From: Oscillospiraceae bacterium
GTDB taxonomy: Bacteria; Bacillota; Clostridia; Oscillospirales; CAG-272
Direction: 5' to 3'
Length of the DNA: 64,000 nt
Assembly: GCA_015064685.1 (NCBI GenBank)
Contig: SVRT01000012.1
Coordinates: forward strand, 1-64,000
Part shown: positions 1 to 8,531 of the stretch, piece after piece
Numbering within the stretch: the first letter of the stretch is position 1
How the letters are laid out: each line of letters starts with the position of its first letter
Position numbers and translations under genes: made by a program
The notes under the pieces: generated by a model
What the model saw: only the letters and a program-made list of their open reading frames with translations
Databases searched by the model: none
What the model was told of the DNA's origin: nothing

Positions 1-42
1 GTTTTCAAGACCGCCTCGTTATGACCGCTTCGATATGCCTCC
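1..42 (-). tRNA. tRNA-Ser(UGA), 5' part only, cut by window edge
   Basis: Read on the minus strand, the sequence starts with an acceptor strand GGAGGCA, has a D-arm TCG...CGA, and an anticodon arm GCGGT / CTTGAAA / AC.. with loop CTTGAAA. That places UGA in the anticodon, so the tRNA is Ser(UGA). The variable arm, T-arm and 3' end lie beyond position 1, so the gene cannot be completed. A minus-strand promoter lies upstream at 131-159. Confidence 0.75.
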
Positions 43-130
43 GAGTAAAAATATTAATTTGTATATTGGAGAAAAGTGACAGAACGGTTTTCAAGACTCG
101 TACCGTTGCGCATCTTCAAACCACTTTGGT

Positions 131-159
131 ATTATATCATACAAAAAGGTAATTGTCAA
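131..159 (-). promoter_or_regulatory. Promoter for tRNA-Ser
   Basis: On the minus strand, TTGACA (159-154) and TATAAT (136-131) are separated by exactly 17 bp. Transcription would start near 124 and run toward the tRNA, giving a leader of about 80 nt. That leader contains a 6-bp stem AACGGT/ACCGTT around 80-105. Confidence 0.75.
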
Positions 160-178
160 TAGAAAAAACAAAAAATTA

Positions 179-207
179 TTGACAAACATTTGTTCTAATG
201 GTATAAT
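179..207 (+). promoter_or_regulatory. SOS promoter of the Y-family polymerase with LexA box in the spacer
   Basis: TTGACA (179-184) and TATAAT (202-207) are 17 bp apart. The spacer holds a LexA box: on the minus strand, bases 196-183 read AGAACAAATGTTTG, which fits the Gram-positive consensus CGAACRNRYGTTYG at 13 of 14 positions. A repressor bound here would block RNA polymerase directly, so the gene downstream should be induced by DNA damage. The promoter is seen in sequence; LexA control is inferred. Confidence 0.8.
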
Positions 208-238
208 AGATTCATAATGAAAACGAAAGGAGAACGGT

Positions 239-1762
239 ATGAACAAAAAGGTGTTTATCTGCATAGACTTAAAATCCTTCTACGCCTCGGTCGAGTGCGT
301 TGAGCGCGGGCTTGATCCTCTGAGGACGAACCTCGTCGTTGCGGACAAGAGCCGCACCGAAAAAACTATTTGTCTCGCCGTTACTCCTTCACTCAAAAAA
401 TACGGACTTTCGGGTCGATCTCGTCTTTTTGAGGTAGTACAGAAGGCGCGCGACGTCAACGCGGAGCGCTTGCGCAATTCCCCGCTCGGACGTTTTTCGG
501 GCTCGTCCTTTGACTCTGTGCTTTTGGATCGGGATCCTTCCTTGAAGCTCGACTACATCGTGGCATCGCCCAGAATGTCTCATTATATGACCGTCAGCGC
601 AAAAATCTACGACGTTTATCTGCGCCACGTTGCTCACGAGGACATTTTTGCCTACTCTATCGACGAGGTATTTATCGACGCGACCGCCTACCTCCCTGCC
701 CTTAAGATCTCGGGACACGATTTTGCGATGAAAATGATCAAGGACGTTCTGCGCGAGACGGGTATCACCGCGACCGCGGGGATCGGCACAAATATGTATC
801 TTGCCAAAATAGCAATGGATATTATGGCGAAGAAAATGCCCGCCGACGAGGATGGAGTGAGGATCGCTGAGCTTGACGAGTATTCCTACCGCCGTGAGCT
901 GTGGGATCACAGACCGCTTACCGATTTCTGGCGGATAGGTCAGGGCTACTCGGCAAAGCTTGAGAAGGTCGGACTTTACACGATGGGCGACGTGGCGCGC
1001 TGCTCGCTCGGTGAGAGCGGCAAATTCCACTCGGAGGATCTTCTCTACAAGCTGTTCGGCATTAACGCCGAGCTTCTTATCGACCACGCGTGGGGATACG
1101 AGCCGACTACGATCGCCGACGTAAAGTCCTACAAACCCGAAAACAACAGCATAAGCTCGGGGCAGGTTCTGACCGTTCCCTACACCGCCGACAAGGCGCG
1201 TCTCATTGTGCGCGAGATGACCGATCTGCTCGTCCTTGATCTTGTTGATAAAGGGCTCGTGACCGATCAGGTGGTACTGACTATCGGCTACGACGTTGAA
1301 AACCTCACAAACCGAGATATTGCTGATTCCTATTCGGGCGAGATCGTGATCGACCGATACGGGCGAAAGATCCCCAAGCACTCACACGGTACGGCAAACC
1401 TTTCAAGATACACCTCGTCCACCGCGTTGATTATGGACGCTATGACATCGCTATACGACAGAATCATCAATAAAAATCTGTTGGTCCGGCGAGTAACCGT
1501 CGTTGCCAGCAGAGTTCTGCCCGAAAACGACCCAAAAACCGAGCCTGCGGTCGAGCAGCTCTCATTCTTCGACGATATTGAGACTAAAACTCGCCGCGAG
1601 GAGCAAGAGCGACAAGCCGAGGAGCGCGAGAAAAAGGTGCAGAAAGCCGTCCTCGCCATCAAGAAAAAACACGGCAAAAACGCTATCGTAAAGGGTATGA
1701 ACCTCGAAGAAGGCGCAACCGCGATGGAACGCAACGGTCAAGTCGGCGGACATAAGGCGTAG
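239..1762 (+). CDS. Y-family translesion DNA polymerase (UmuC/DinB-like)
   Basis: Error-prone polymerase that copies past damaged bases. Signature motifs are visible: the N-terminal metal site in DLKSFYASVE (residues 10-19), the catalytic YSIDEVFID around residue 140, and helix-hairpin-helix/little-finger regions further on. Near residue 440 is QLSFF, a typical sliding-clamp binding motif, followed by a charged Lys/Arg/Glu-rich tail. The 507 aa length fits the long UmuC-like branch common in Bacillota. The start is preceded by AAAGGAG, and the promoter carries a LexA box. A YolD-like partner gene follows after repeat cassette A1, which begins at the first base after the stop codon. The exact subfamily (UvrX, DinB or UmuC) is not resolved. 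Confidence 0.93.
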   Translation: MNKKVFICIDLKSFYASVECVERGLDPLRTNLVVADKSRTEKTICLAVTPSLKKYGLSGRSRLFEVVQKARDVNAERLRNSPLGRFSGSSFDSVLLDRDPSLKLDYIVASPRMSHYMTVSAKIYDVYLRHVAHEDIFAYSIDEVFIDATAYLPALKISGHDFAMKMIKDVLRETGITATAGIGTNMYLAKIAMDIMAKKMPADEDGVRIAELDEYSYRRELWDHRPLTDFWRIGQGYSAKLEKVGLYTMGDVARCSLGESGKFHSEDLLYKLFGINAELLIDHAWGYEPTTIADVKSYKPENNSISSGQVLTVPYTADKARLIVREMTDLLVLDLVDKGLVTDQVVLTIGYDVENLTNRDIADSYSGEIVIDRYGRKIPKHSHGTANLSRYTSSTALIMDAMTSLYDRIINKNLLVRRVTVVASRVLPENDPKTEPAVEQLSFFDDIETKTRREEQERQAEEREKKVQKAVLAIKKKHGKNAIVKGMNLEEGATAMERNGQVGGHKA

Positions 1763-2004
1763 TTCAAATTTTGATTTGGCGGTGAGACGAACAATCCCTC
1801 AGTCGCCTATGGCGCCAGCTCCCTTTACACAAGGGAGCTTTGTTGGTGGATGTTCGTACGCATTATAGATGTGAAACCCTTTTAAATATAAAGAAAATTT
1901 CACTATAGCCACGTTCTTCACCATTCAGATAAAGCTCCCTTGTGTAAAGGGAGCTGGCGCCATAGGCGACTGAGGGATTGTTTCCCCGATAAATTGCAAT
2001 TTAT
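1763..2004. repeat. Intergenic cassette A1 (family A)
   Basis: Starts with a type-1 end (TTCAAATTTTGATTTGGCG) directly after the polymerase stop and finishes with a type-2 end (GATAAATTGCAATTTAT). Inside are two perfect 52-bp inverted arms (1790-1841 and 1931-1982) around a loop of about 90 nt; each arm itself contains the hairpins CGCC-TAT-GGCG and AGCTCCCTT..AAGGGAGCT. The same family occurs inverted at 40825-41081. No coding potential is seen. It separates the polymerase from its YolD-like partner. Confidence 0.9.
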
Positions 2005-2020
2005 ACAGAAGGTAAAATAT

Positions 2021-2443
2021 ATGAGCAAATACGAAGACATAATTGATCTGCCGCATCACACGTCTGCGACGAGGCAGAGGATGAGCATATCCGACCGTGC
2101 GGCACAATTTGCGCCGTTTGCGGCGCTCACGGGATACGACGGGGTGATCGCAGAGACTGCGCGACTCACCGATGCGGAGGACGCGGAAAACGACGAAAGC
2201 GTTGCCATTCTTGACAAAAAGCTGAGATTTCTCAAGGACGTTGCAGACTCACATCCCTACGTTGAGATAACCTATTTTATTCCCGACGGGAGAAAGAGCG
2301 GCGGACGGTACGAAACAATTTACGGCTACCTCAAAATGCTTGACGAGATAGAGCGCTCCGTTATCCTTATGGACAAAAGGCAGATACTATTTGAGCGGAT
2401 AAGGTCGCTTGACAGCACAGCGTTCAACGATATGATAAACTAA
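2021..2443 (+). CDS. YolD-like protein, partner of Y-family polymerase
   Basis: A 140-residue protein with the conserved family block R-x-R-M-S-x-x-D-R-A-A-Q-F-A-P-F-A-A-L-T-G-Y near residues 20-44. In Bacillota this family is regularly encoded beside UmuC-like polymerases and is thought to work with them, though the mechanism is unclear. I chose ATG 2021 (MSKYEDII), preceded by AGAAGGT. An upstream ATG at 1940 lies inside repeat cassette A1 and would add repeat-derived residues. The gene was probably co-transcribed with the polymerase before A1 inserted; readthrough of the 52-bp A1 hairpin would now be needed. Confidence 0.85.
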   Translation: MSKYEDIIDLPHHTSATRQRMSISDRAAQFAPFAALTGYDGVIAETARLTDAEDAENDESVAILDKKLRFLKDVADSHPYVEITYFIPDGRKSGGRYETIYGYLKMLDEIERSVILMDKRQILFERIRSLDSTAFNDMIN

Positions 2444-2541
2444 CCAAATTCCATATTTTAATGACATTTATCCATTTATTTTTAGTTTGCACTGTGGTAA
2501 AATTAAAGTGTAAATATATGTCTTAAAGGAAAAATATAAAG

Positions 2542-3918
2542 ATGTCAACTCAAGGAAGAAGAAAAGTTAAGGTAGGCGTGCTCGGTGCATATCGCGGCAC
2601 GGGTATGATAAACTACTGCAAGGTCGCGGACAACGCAGAGCTCGTTGCCATCTGCGACAAGTATGTCCCCGCTCTTGAAAAGCAGAAGGAGATCTGCGGC
2701 GACAATATTGCCTACTACACAAGCTTTGATGAATTTATAAAGCACGATATGGATGCGGTAATTCTCGCAAACTACGCAAACGAGCACGCGCCCTTTGCCA
2801 TCCGTTGCTTTGAGGCTGGCAAGCACGTCTTCTCCGAGGTCATTCCCTGCCAGAATATGAAGGAGGCGGTCGAGCTTGTAGAGGCGGTTGAAAAATCGGG
2901 GCTCATCTACGCTTTCGGCGAAAACTACTGCTACATGCCCGCTCCCTACGAGATGAAAAAGCTTTACCGCGAGGGCAAGATAGGCGAATTTGAATACGGC
3001 GAGTGCGAATATCTCCACAACACCGAGTCTATCTGGCACAGCATCACCTACGGCCAGCCCGAGCATTGGAGAAACAACGTTCCCTCCAACTTTTACTGCA
3101 CACACTCATTAGGTCCGATCATACATATCACGGGTCTGCGCCCGGTATCGGTCATCGGAATCGAGGGCAAGCACACCGAGCGCCGCTTCCGCACCGGAGC
3201 TAAATGCGGCTCGTTCGGACTTGAAATGGTAGAGCTCGACAACGGCGGCTGGGTAAAGAGCATACACGACGGACTTTATAAGAACTCCATCTGGTACTCG
3301 GTCTACGGCTCGCACGGAAGAATGGAGTCTGCGCGCGAGGATGCCCTTCTGGGTGACGTCAGCAGAATATACGTAAACGCAGACGAATATTCGGGAGAAT
3401 ACAAGGATCGCCCCGTTGAGACATACGAGCCTCATCAGTTTGCCGATGACAAGGTCGCAAAGGCCTTCGGTCACGGCGGAAGCGATTTCTACTGCATGTA
3501 CCACTTTATCGAAAAGATACTCGGCAACCCCGAAGCTGATATTATCGACATTTACGAAGCTCTTGATATGGGCATCGTAGGACTTCTCGCATACCGCTCG
3601 GTATTAAACGGCGGCGTGCCGGTAAGAGTCCCCAACCTCCGCAACAAGGAGGAGCGCGAGGAATACAGAAACGACACCGCCTGCTGTGACCCCAACGTTG
3701 CAGGAGACGCACTCCTTCCCTCCTTCTCGCGCGGGAACCCTGAGATCGACCCTGCGATATACAAGGAAATGGAAAAAAGATACCTTGAGGAATTTGAAGC
3801 CGACACGGGATACGTCAACGCCGCGTTCAACCAGAGCAGCGGTAACGAGATAAAGGACTCATCAAGTGACCCTGCGCTCACGGGTGCAAGACAGACGATG
3901 AGCGAAAAGGAGAGCTAA
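2542..3918 (+). CDS. Gfo/Idh/MocA family oxidoreductase
   Basis: NAD(P)-dependent sugar or inositol dehydrogenase-type enzyme. The N-terminal Rossmann fold is visible (VKVGVLGAYRGTGMI, residues 9-23), and the usual EKP motif appears as SEVIPCQN near residue 98. The substrate domain follows. At 458 aa it is longer than the usual 330-390 aa because of a C-terminal extension after residue about 370, which ends in a polar, Ser/Asn-rich tail. ATG 2542 is preceded by AAAGGA. The EamA transporter gene begins at the next base after the stop, so both are co-translated. The substrate is unknown. Confidence 0.85.
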   Translation: MSTQGRRKVKVGVLGAYRGTGMINYCKVADNAELVAICDKYVPALEKQKEICGDNIAYYTSFDEFIKHDMDAVILANYANEHAPFAIRCFEAGKHVFSEVIPCQNMKEAVELVEAVEKSGLIYAFGENYCYMPAPYEMKKLYREGKIGEFEYGECEYLHNTESIWHSITYGQPEHWRNNVPSNFYCTHSLGPIIHITGLRPVSVIGIEGKHTERRFRTGAKCGSFGLEMVELDNGGWVKSIHDGLYKNSIWYSVYGSHGRMESAREDALLGDVSRIYVNADEYSGEYKDRPVETYEPHQFADDKVAKAFGHGGSDFYCMYHFIEKILGNPEADIIDIYEALDMGIVGLLAYRSVLNGGVPVRVPNLRNKEEREEYRNDTACCDPNVAGDALLPSFSRGNPEIDPAIYKEMEKRYLEEFEADTGYVNAAFNQSSGNEIKDSSSDPALTGARQTMSEKES

Positions 3919-4806
3919 ATGCTGGATTACGTACTCGTCACGGTTGCAACGCTGATGTTCGGCGTGCAATTTCTCTTAAACAATCTCTACCAGCGCGAGA
4001 GCGGAAACGGCATAGGAGCTACGATGACCTTCGCCTTTATCGGCGGCATCATCGGCATAGTCTCGCTAACTCTGATAAACGGCTTCTCATTCTCCGCAAC
4101 GCCATTTACCCTGATAATGGCGCTTCTCTCCGCGCTTTTGTCAATAGCCTACACCTTCTGCTCGCTTAAAGCCTTTGAAAAGATAAATCTTTCTCTCTAT
4201 TCGCTTTTTGCGATGCTCGGAGGAATGATCCTTCCCTTTTTCCAAGGTATCATGTTCTATGACGAGCCCGTAACCGTGGCAAAGGCGATATGCGTTGTGT
4301 TCGTTATCGCCGCTCTCGTTATATGCACCACGAGAAACGGCAAAAAGGGCGGATTTATCTACTACTTCGGAGTTTTCGTTCTCAACGGTCTTAGCGGTGT
4401 CTTTAGCAAGATATTCCAGGCATCGTCCTATGAAAAGACCTCCGAGGCGATGTATTCGATATGGTCTGCGGCAATAAAGCTTCTCATTTCCGCCGTTGTG
4501 ATCGTGATCCTTATAATCTTAAGCAAAAAGAGGCGCGACAGCGAGCCTATGATCACAATGCCGAGCCCCAAGGCTCTGATATTCGGCTCTGCTCACGGCG
4601 TATTCAACGCGGTAGCAAATTTCATCCTGCTTTTGTCGCTCGCATCGCTCCCCGCATCTGCGCAGTACCCCTTCATTACGGGAGGAGTTATAATCGCATC
4701 AACGGTCATAAGCGCGATAATGGGCTCAAAGCCCTCCAAAAAGGAGATACTTTCGGTTATCCTCTCCTTTATAGGATTGCTTGCGCTTGTGTTTATACCG
4801 ATATAA
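3919..4806 (+). CDS. EamA/DMT-superfamily transporter
   Basis: A 295-residue, very hydrophobic protein with about ten membrane segments arranged as two five-helix EamA halves, typical of drug/metabolite transporters. Each half ends with a helix followed by a short basic loop (CTTRNGKK in the first, the C-terminus in the second). A long cytoplasmic stretch KKRRDSEPMITMPSPK sits mid-protein. Its ATG follows the preceding stop with no gap, which suggests that it carries the substrate or product of the oxidoreductase. A terminator follows at 4811. Confidence 0.85.
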   Translation: MLDYVLVTVATLMFGVQFLLNNLYQRESGNGIGATMTFAFIGGIIGIVSLTLINGFSFSATPFTLIMALLSALLSIAYTFCSLKAFEKINLSLYSLFAMLGGMILPFFQGIMFYDEPVTVAKAICVVFVIAALVICTTRNGKKGGFIYYFGVFVLNGLSGVFSKIFQASSYEKTSEAMYSIWSAAIKLLISAVVIVILIILSKKRRDSEPMITMPSPKALIFGSAHGVFNAVANFILLLSLASLPASAQYPFITGGVIIASTVISAIMGSKPSKKEILSVILSFIGLLALVFIPI

Positions 4807-4810
4807 CAAA

Positions 4811-4846
4811 ATCCGCACCAACTCGCATTGGTGCGGATTTTTATTT
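4811..4846. terminator. Bidirectional intrinsic terminator
   Basis: Stem ATCCGCACCAA / TTGGTGCGGAT with a short loop, followed by TTTTTATTT on the plus strand. It lies between the convergent EamA gene and the GH35 gene and can serve both. Confidence 0.9.
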
Positions 4847-6623
4847 ATCCAAGATCGGGCTTATCGAAGAACTCTACCGCGAGGGTATCTGTTCCGTCCG
4901 ACTCAAATACAACTATCTCGTTCTTGCCGCTCTTAAGCATAGGAGCGGGAACGTAAAGCGTTCTCTGAGGACCTGCCAAATTGAAATATCTTCCGATATT
5001 AAAGCCGTTTACTACCACAAATCCCTTCTTGAAGCCATCAAGACGAACGAAGGTGTCCGCGGGCTCGTCCTCTATGTCAAGATATCCGCGCAGAAACGTG
5101 GGGGAGCTTATCTCGCCATCGTACATCGGCTTATATTCAAGCATATCGAGGTTATCCATAGGCAGAGGGTAATTATCCCAACCGAAATGATGCTGATTGC
5201 CGAAATGAACTCCGAAAATTCCCTTCTTATCGCGAAGGAGAGGTCCGTAATTGATACGTCCCATATTTTCAACGAGTATATCGATCTTGACCGATTCTCC
5301 CTTGGCAAGCGCGGGTTCTCTGAGTCTGTCCTCAATCGCCATACCTCTCCAGCGCTCGTAGGTTGCCATATGCTTTCCGTCGTAGAAGATCTGCGCGCGG
5401 TCTGCGACCTTGTCTATCCAAAGCAGATCGTACTGACCTCCCGTGCGCGGACCTTTGAGCGTGTAGCTATACAGAATATAACCAAAATCCTGCCCTGCCT
5501 TCTCCATATTGAGAGGAGCTTTAGAGTGTATGGGAGATGAAAGTTTGTCAAGATTTTCGAACAATCCCGCCTTTTCGGTCAGGGTAAGCTTACCGTATGA
5601 CGCTTTTTTCGTCTCTGTTGCCGTGATCGGAGGGACCTTATCACCGTACTTCTCTATCATAGCATCTCTGAACATATAATATGCCGCGGTTCTGTCGCCT
5701 GCCTCGTTTAGGGGGGCATTGTAATCGTAGCTCGTGACGGTAGGCTCGTAATAATTGCCGTGATTCGCACCGTTCCAGAAATTAAAATTCGTGCCTCCGT
5801 GGAACATATAGACGTTTATCGACCAATCGTTTTTAAGGAAGGTACGGAACTCGCCCGTGATATCCTCGGGCGCTCTTACGTGATGCTCCTCGCCCCAATG
5901 GTCAAACCAGCCGCACCAATACTCTCCGCACATAAATGGCTGATCCGGAAACATCTCACTTGTGATCTTTTCCGCGTATTCGGGCTTTGAGCCGAAGTTT
6001 GCAACGGCGAGACAGCCCTCAAGCGTACCGCCGCTATACAGGGAATAGGAAGGACCGTCAGAGGTAAAGAAAAGACAATCTATACCGTGCTTCTTATAAA
6101 TATCAAGTATTGCGCCGAGGTATTCCTTGTCATCTCCATAGCTTCCGTACTCATTCTCGACCTGGAGCATTATTATATTTCCGCCGTTTGATGCAAAATG
6201 CGGCTTAAGTCTTGTTAAAAGCTCATTATAGTAACGCTCGACCTTTGAGAAAAACACCTCGTCATAGCAACGAAGCTCCATATCGTCGTAGTTGAGAAGC
6301 CATGACGGCAGACCGCCAAATTCCCACTCCGCGCAGATATACGGACCCGGACGGAGGATGACGTTTAGCCCGAGGTCTGCTGCGGTTTCTACGTATTTTT
6401 CTATATCGAGCATGCCCGAGAAGTCAAACTCACCCTCGCGCCTCTCGTGGAGATTCCAGCAGGTATAGGTTTCAACGGTGTTGAAGCCGCACTCCTTGAG
6501 CTTTAAGAGTCTGTCATACCAATAAGCTTCGGGAATTCGAAAATAATGCATCGCGCCCGAGATGACGACGAATTCCTCGCCGTCCATATAAAATTTCTTG
6601 TCCTTGAAAGTAAGAATTCCCAT
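4845..6623 (-). CDS. Beta-galactosidase, glycoside hydrolase family 35
   Basis: Retaining beta-galactosidase of GH35, acting on terminal beta-galactosides. Visible motifs are RIPEAYWYDRL and the family signature PGPYICAEWEFGGLPSWL. The acid/base Glu is in LQVENEYGSYG (near residue 155) and the nucleophile Glu in FMCGEYWCGWFDHWG. C-terminal beta-sandwich domains follow. The start at ATG 6623 (MGILTFKDKKF) has AAAGGG upstream; an upstream ATG would add 24 residues lying in the promoter region. There is no signal peptide, so the enzyme is cytoplasmic and probably takes imported oligosaccharides. The AraC gene upstream on the same strand may regulate it. Confidence 0.93.
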   Translation of the reverse strand: MGILTFKDKKFYMDGEEFVVISGAMHYFRIPEAYWYDRLLKLKECGFNTVETYTCWNLHERREGEFDFSGMLDIEKYVETAADLGLNVILRPGPYICAEWEFGGLPSWLLNYDDMELRCYDEVFFSKVERYYNELLTRLKPHFASNGGNIIMLQVENEYGSYGDDKEYLGAILDIYKKHGIDCLFFTSDGPSYSLYSGGTLEGCLAVANFGSKPEYAEKITSEMFPDQPFMCGEYWCGWFDHWGEEHHVRAPEDITGEFRTFLKNDWSINVYMFHGGTNFNFWNGANHGNYYEPTVTSYDYNAPLNEAGDRTAAYYMFRDAMIEKYGDKVPPITATETKKASYGKLTLTEKAGLFENLDKLSSPIHSKAPLNMEKAGQDFGYILYSYTLKGPRTGGQYDLLWIDKVADRAQIFYDGKHMATYERWRGMAIEDRLREPALAKGESVKIDILVENMGRINYGPLLRDKKGIFGVHFGNQHHFGWDNYPLPMDNLDMLEYKPMYDGEISSPTFLRGYLDIEDEPADTFVRLDGFKKGFVVVNGFNIGRYFNLAGPQRTLYVPAPMLKSGKNEIVVFESDGTDTLAVEFFDKPDLG

Positions 6624-6671
6624 GTTTTTCCCTTTCTCCGCCTCGACGGAACAGTTTTTTATTACATGCCA

Positions 6672-6700
6672 ATGATACACTAAAAAAACCGACAAGTCAA
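6672..6700 (-). promoter_or_regulatory. Promoter for GH35
   Basis: On the minus strand, TTGACT (6700-6695) and TATCAT (6677-6672) are 17 bp apart, about 50 bp upstream of the GH35 start. Confidence 0.65.
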
Positions 6701-6730
6701 TGACATTTCGATAAATTCGTTTGACTTTTA

Positions 6731-7537
6731 TTATGCTTTCAAATTTGACGGAGACACACCCATTCTCTTGCGGTAAACTCTCGAAAAATAAGACAGCGAC
6801 TCATATCCGCAGGCATATGCCGTTTCGGTCACGCTCATACCGTCAGAAAGCATCAGGGTCGCCTTTTTGCAGCGCAGCATATTTACGTATTCAAACAGCG
6901 TCTGCCCCGTGTGGCTTTTAAATTCTCGCGCTAAGTGAAAACGGCTCACACCGCAATAAGATGCAATATCCTCAAGCGTTATGTTCTCGGTATAATGCTC
7001 GCCGAGATAAATTACCGCCTTTTTAATAAACTGCTCCGCGTGTGTGGCGGCGTCATCCTTTTCGATGGGCTTGGCATAGTGTGAAAAAACGTAAAAAAGC
7101 AGGTCAAGCACAGCGGCTCTCAAGCCAAGAACCGCCAGAGGGTTATCTTCTTTATCCTTAGCCTTGAATCTCTCTGCCATAGCAAAATAGAGCGCATTCA
7201 GCTCCTCGTCACAAACCTTGGGTTCAAGGTAATATTTTGAAATATCAATACAGTTTTCAAGGCAAAAGCCCTCGTCTATAATAAAATAGTAAAATTCAAA
7301 TTTCCCCGGGGAATAAAGCCTGTGCATAATATTCGAGCTGACAAGAAACATATTTCCCTTTTCAAGGTGGATTTCGTCGGTCCCGTAACGGATAAATCCC
7401 TCTCCGTCGGTAACTAAGATAAACTCAATATTCTTGTGCCAGTTAAAAACGTCCTCAACGTTTTCAACTATCCGCCCAAGCTTAAATGGACAAAACCTGT
7501 TTTGAGTGATTGCGGTATGATGCTCGTATCTCTCCAT
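6731..7537 (-). CDS. AraC family transcriptional regulator
   Basis: A 268-residue regulator with an N-terminal cupin-type sensing domain (VTDGEGFIRYGTDEIHLEKGNMFLV) and two C-terminal helix-turn-helix motifs. The first is in ENITLEDIASYCGVSRFHL; the second, SVTETAYACGYESLSYFSR, ends in the typical family signature. ATG 7537 (MERYEHH) is preceded by GGGGGTGAG. It is divergent from the PIG-L operon and upstream of GH35. Repeated half-sites at 7555-7583 are its likely binding sites. A sugar effector is inferred, not shown. Confidence 0.9.
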   Translation of the reverse strand: MERYEHHTAITQNRFCPFKLGRIVENVEDVFNWHKNIEFILVTDGEGFIRYGTDEIHLEKGNMFLVSSNIMHRLYSPGKFEFYYFIIDEGFCLENCIDISKYYLEPKVCDEELNALYFAMAERFKAKDKEDNPLAVLGLRAAVLDLLFYVFSHYAKPIEKDDAATHAEQFIKKAVIYLGEHYTENITLEDIASYCGVSRFHLAREFKSHTGQTLFEYVNMLRCKKATLMLSDGMSVTETAYACGYESLSYFSRVYRKRMGVSPSNLKA

Positions 7538-7554
7538 TTTCTCACCCCCGGATA

Positions 7555-7616
7555 GCAAAATAGTTAAAATATTCGGCAAAATAATAGTTGCAATGCCGAT
7601 AAAACAATGATACAAT
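7555..7616 (+). promoter_or_regulatory. AraC-type operator and promoter of the PIG-L operon
   Basis: GCAAAATA occurs at 7555-7562 and again at 7576-7583, exactly 21 bp apart, each followed by a form of AGTT. TTGCAA (7588-7593) and TACAAT (7611-7616) form a promoter with a 17-bp spacer. Direct half-sites two helical turns apart, with the nearer one abutting the -35 box, are the typical layout of AraC-family activation. Confidence 0.65.
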
Positions 7617-7657
7617 AAAAATGACAGATTGTCAATAATTTAAGGAGATATTTAATT

Positions 7658-8518
7658 ATGAAAATTCTTTCGATCGGTGCACATCAGGACGACAACGAAT
7701 TCCGCGTCGGCGGTATGGCTTACAAATGGGCAAAGGCAGGACACGAGGTCCACTTCCTCAGCATGTGTAACGGCTGCGGCGGTCACCATTTTATGACCGC
7801 GGAGGAGACGAGCGCGAGAAGAGCTAAGGAATCTGCCGCTGTTGCAGAGTTCGCGGGTATCAAGTACGATATCTGGAGCGATATTGACGACTGCACTCTT
7901 ATGGCAACCTACGAGCTTCGCGAGCGAACCATTCGCTACATCCGCGAGTTCGCTCCCGACCTTCTTATCTGCCACAGAACAAACGACTACCACGCAGATC
8001 ATCGCGCGTCCGCTCAGCTCGTTCAGGATGCTTCCTACATCTTGACCATCCCCCACACCTGCCCCGACGTTCCCTATATGGAAGAGATGCCCGTTATCAT
8101 GTACAACGAGGATAGATTCAAATATCCTCCCTTTGAGGGCGACTTCGTTATGAGCATTGACAGCGTAATTGAGGAAAAGCTCCATATGGCTCACCTCAAC
8201 GAGAGCCAGGTATACGAGTGGCTTCCCTACAACAATGACGGTATCTATTCTATCCCGAATGACGAAAAGATTCGCCGCGAGTGGCTTCTCGGAATGGATA
8301 TCACCAAGTGGAACAGCGACGAAGAGGTGAATGCACTCAAGACGGGATACGGAGTTCGCTTCGCAAAGACCGCCGCTCGCTTCCGTAACGAGCTTATCGC
8401 AAAGTACGGTGAGGAAGCAGGAAGCAAGGTACGCTTTGCAGAAGCGTTCATGCTCTCCGAGTACGGCAAGCAGCCCGATGAGGAGTTCATAAAGACTCTC
8501 TTCGGCAACGATCTTTAA
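7658..8518 (+). CDS. PIG-L family deacetylase
   Basis: Zinc-dependent N-deacetylase of the PIG-L/LmbE family, which removes acetyl groups from N-acetylglucosamine-type sugars. The metal-binding motif AHxDD appears as GAHQDDNEF (residues 7-15, with Gln in place of the usual Pro), and the second ligand set is in YHADHRAS near residue 110. The 286 aa length is slightly longer than many members. AAGGAG lies upstream of the ATG. It is the first gene of a four-gene operon with two TIM-barrel isomerases and an oxidoreductase, which suggests catabolism of an acetylated or amino sugar, or a glycoside. Confidence 0.88.
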   Translation: MKILSIGAHQDDNEFRVGGMAYKWAKAGHEVHFLSMCNGCGGHHFMTAEETSARRAKESAAVAEFAGIKYDIWSDIDDCTLMATYELRERTIRYIREFAPDLLICHRTNDYHADHRASAQLVQDASYILTIPHTCPDVPYMEEMPVIMYNEDRFKYPPFEGDFVMSIDSVIEEKLHMAHLNESQVYEWLPYNNDGIYSIPNDEKIRREWLLGMDITKWNSDEEVNALKTGYGVRFAKTAARFRNELIAKYGEEAGSKVRFAEAFMLSEYGKQPDEEFIKTLFGNDL

Positions 8519-8531
8519 TATTGCGAGGATA

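Noticed and set aside
389-1381. Long minus-strand open frame opposite the Y-family polymerase
   Set aside because: It is an antisense shadow of a clearly conserved coding gene. The same applies to the long antisense frames at 18329-19717 and 48023-49381.
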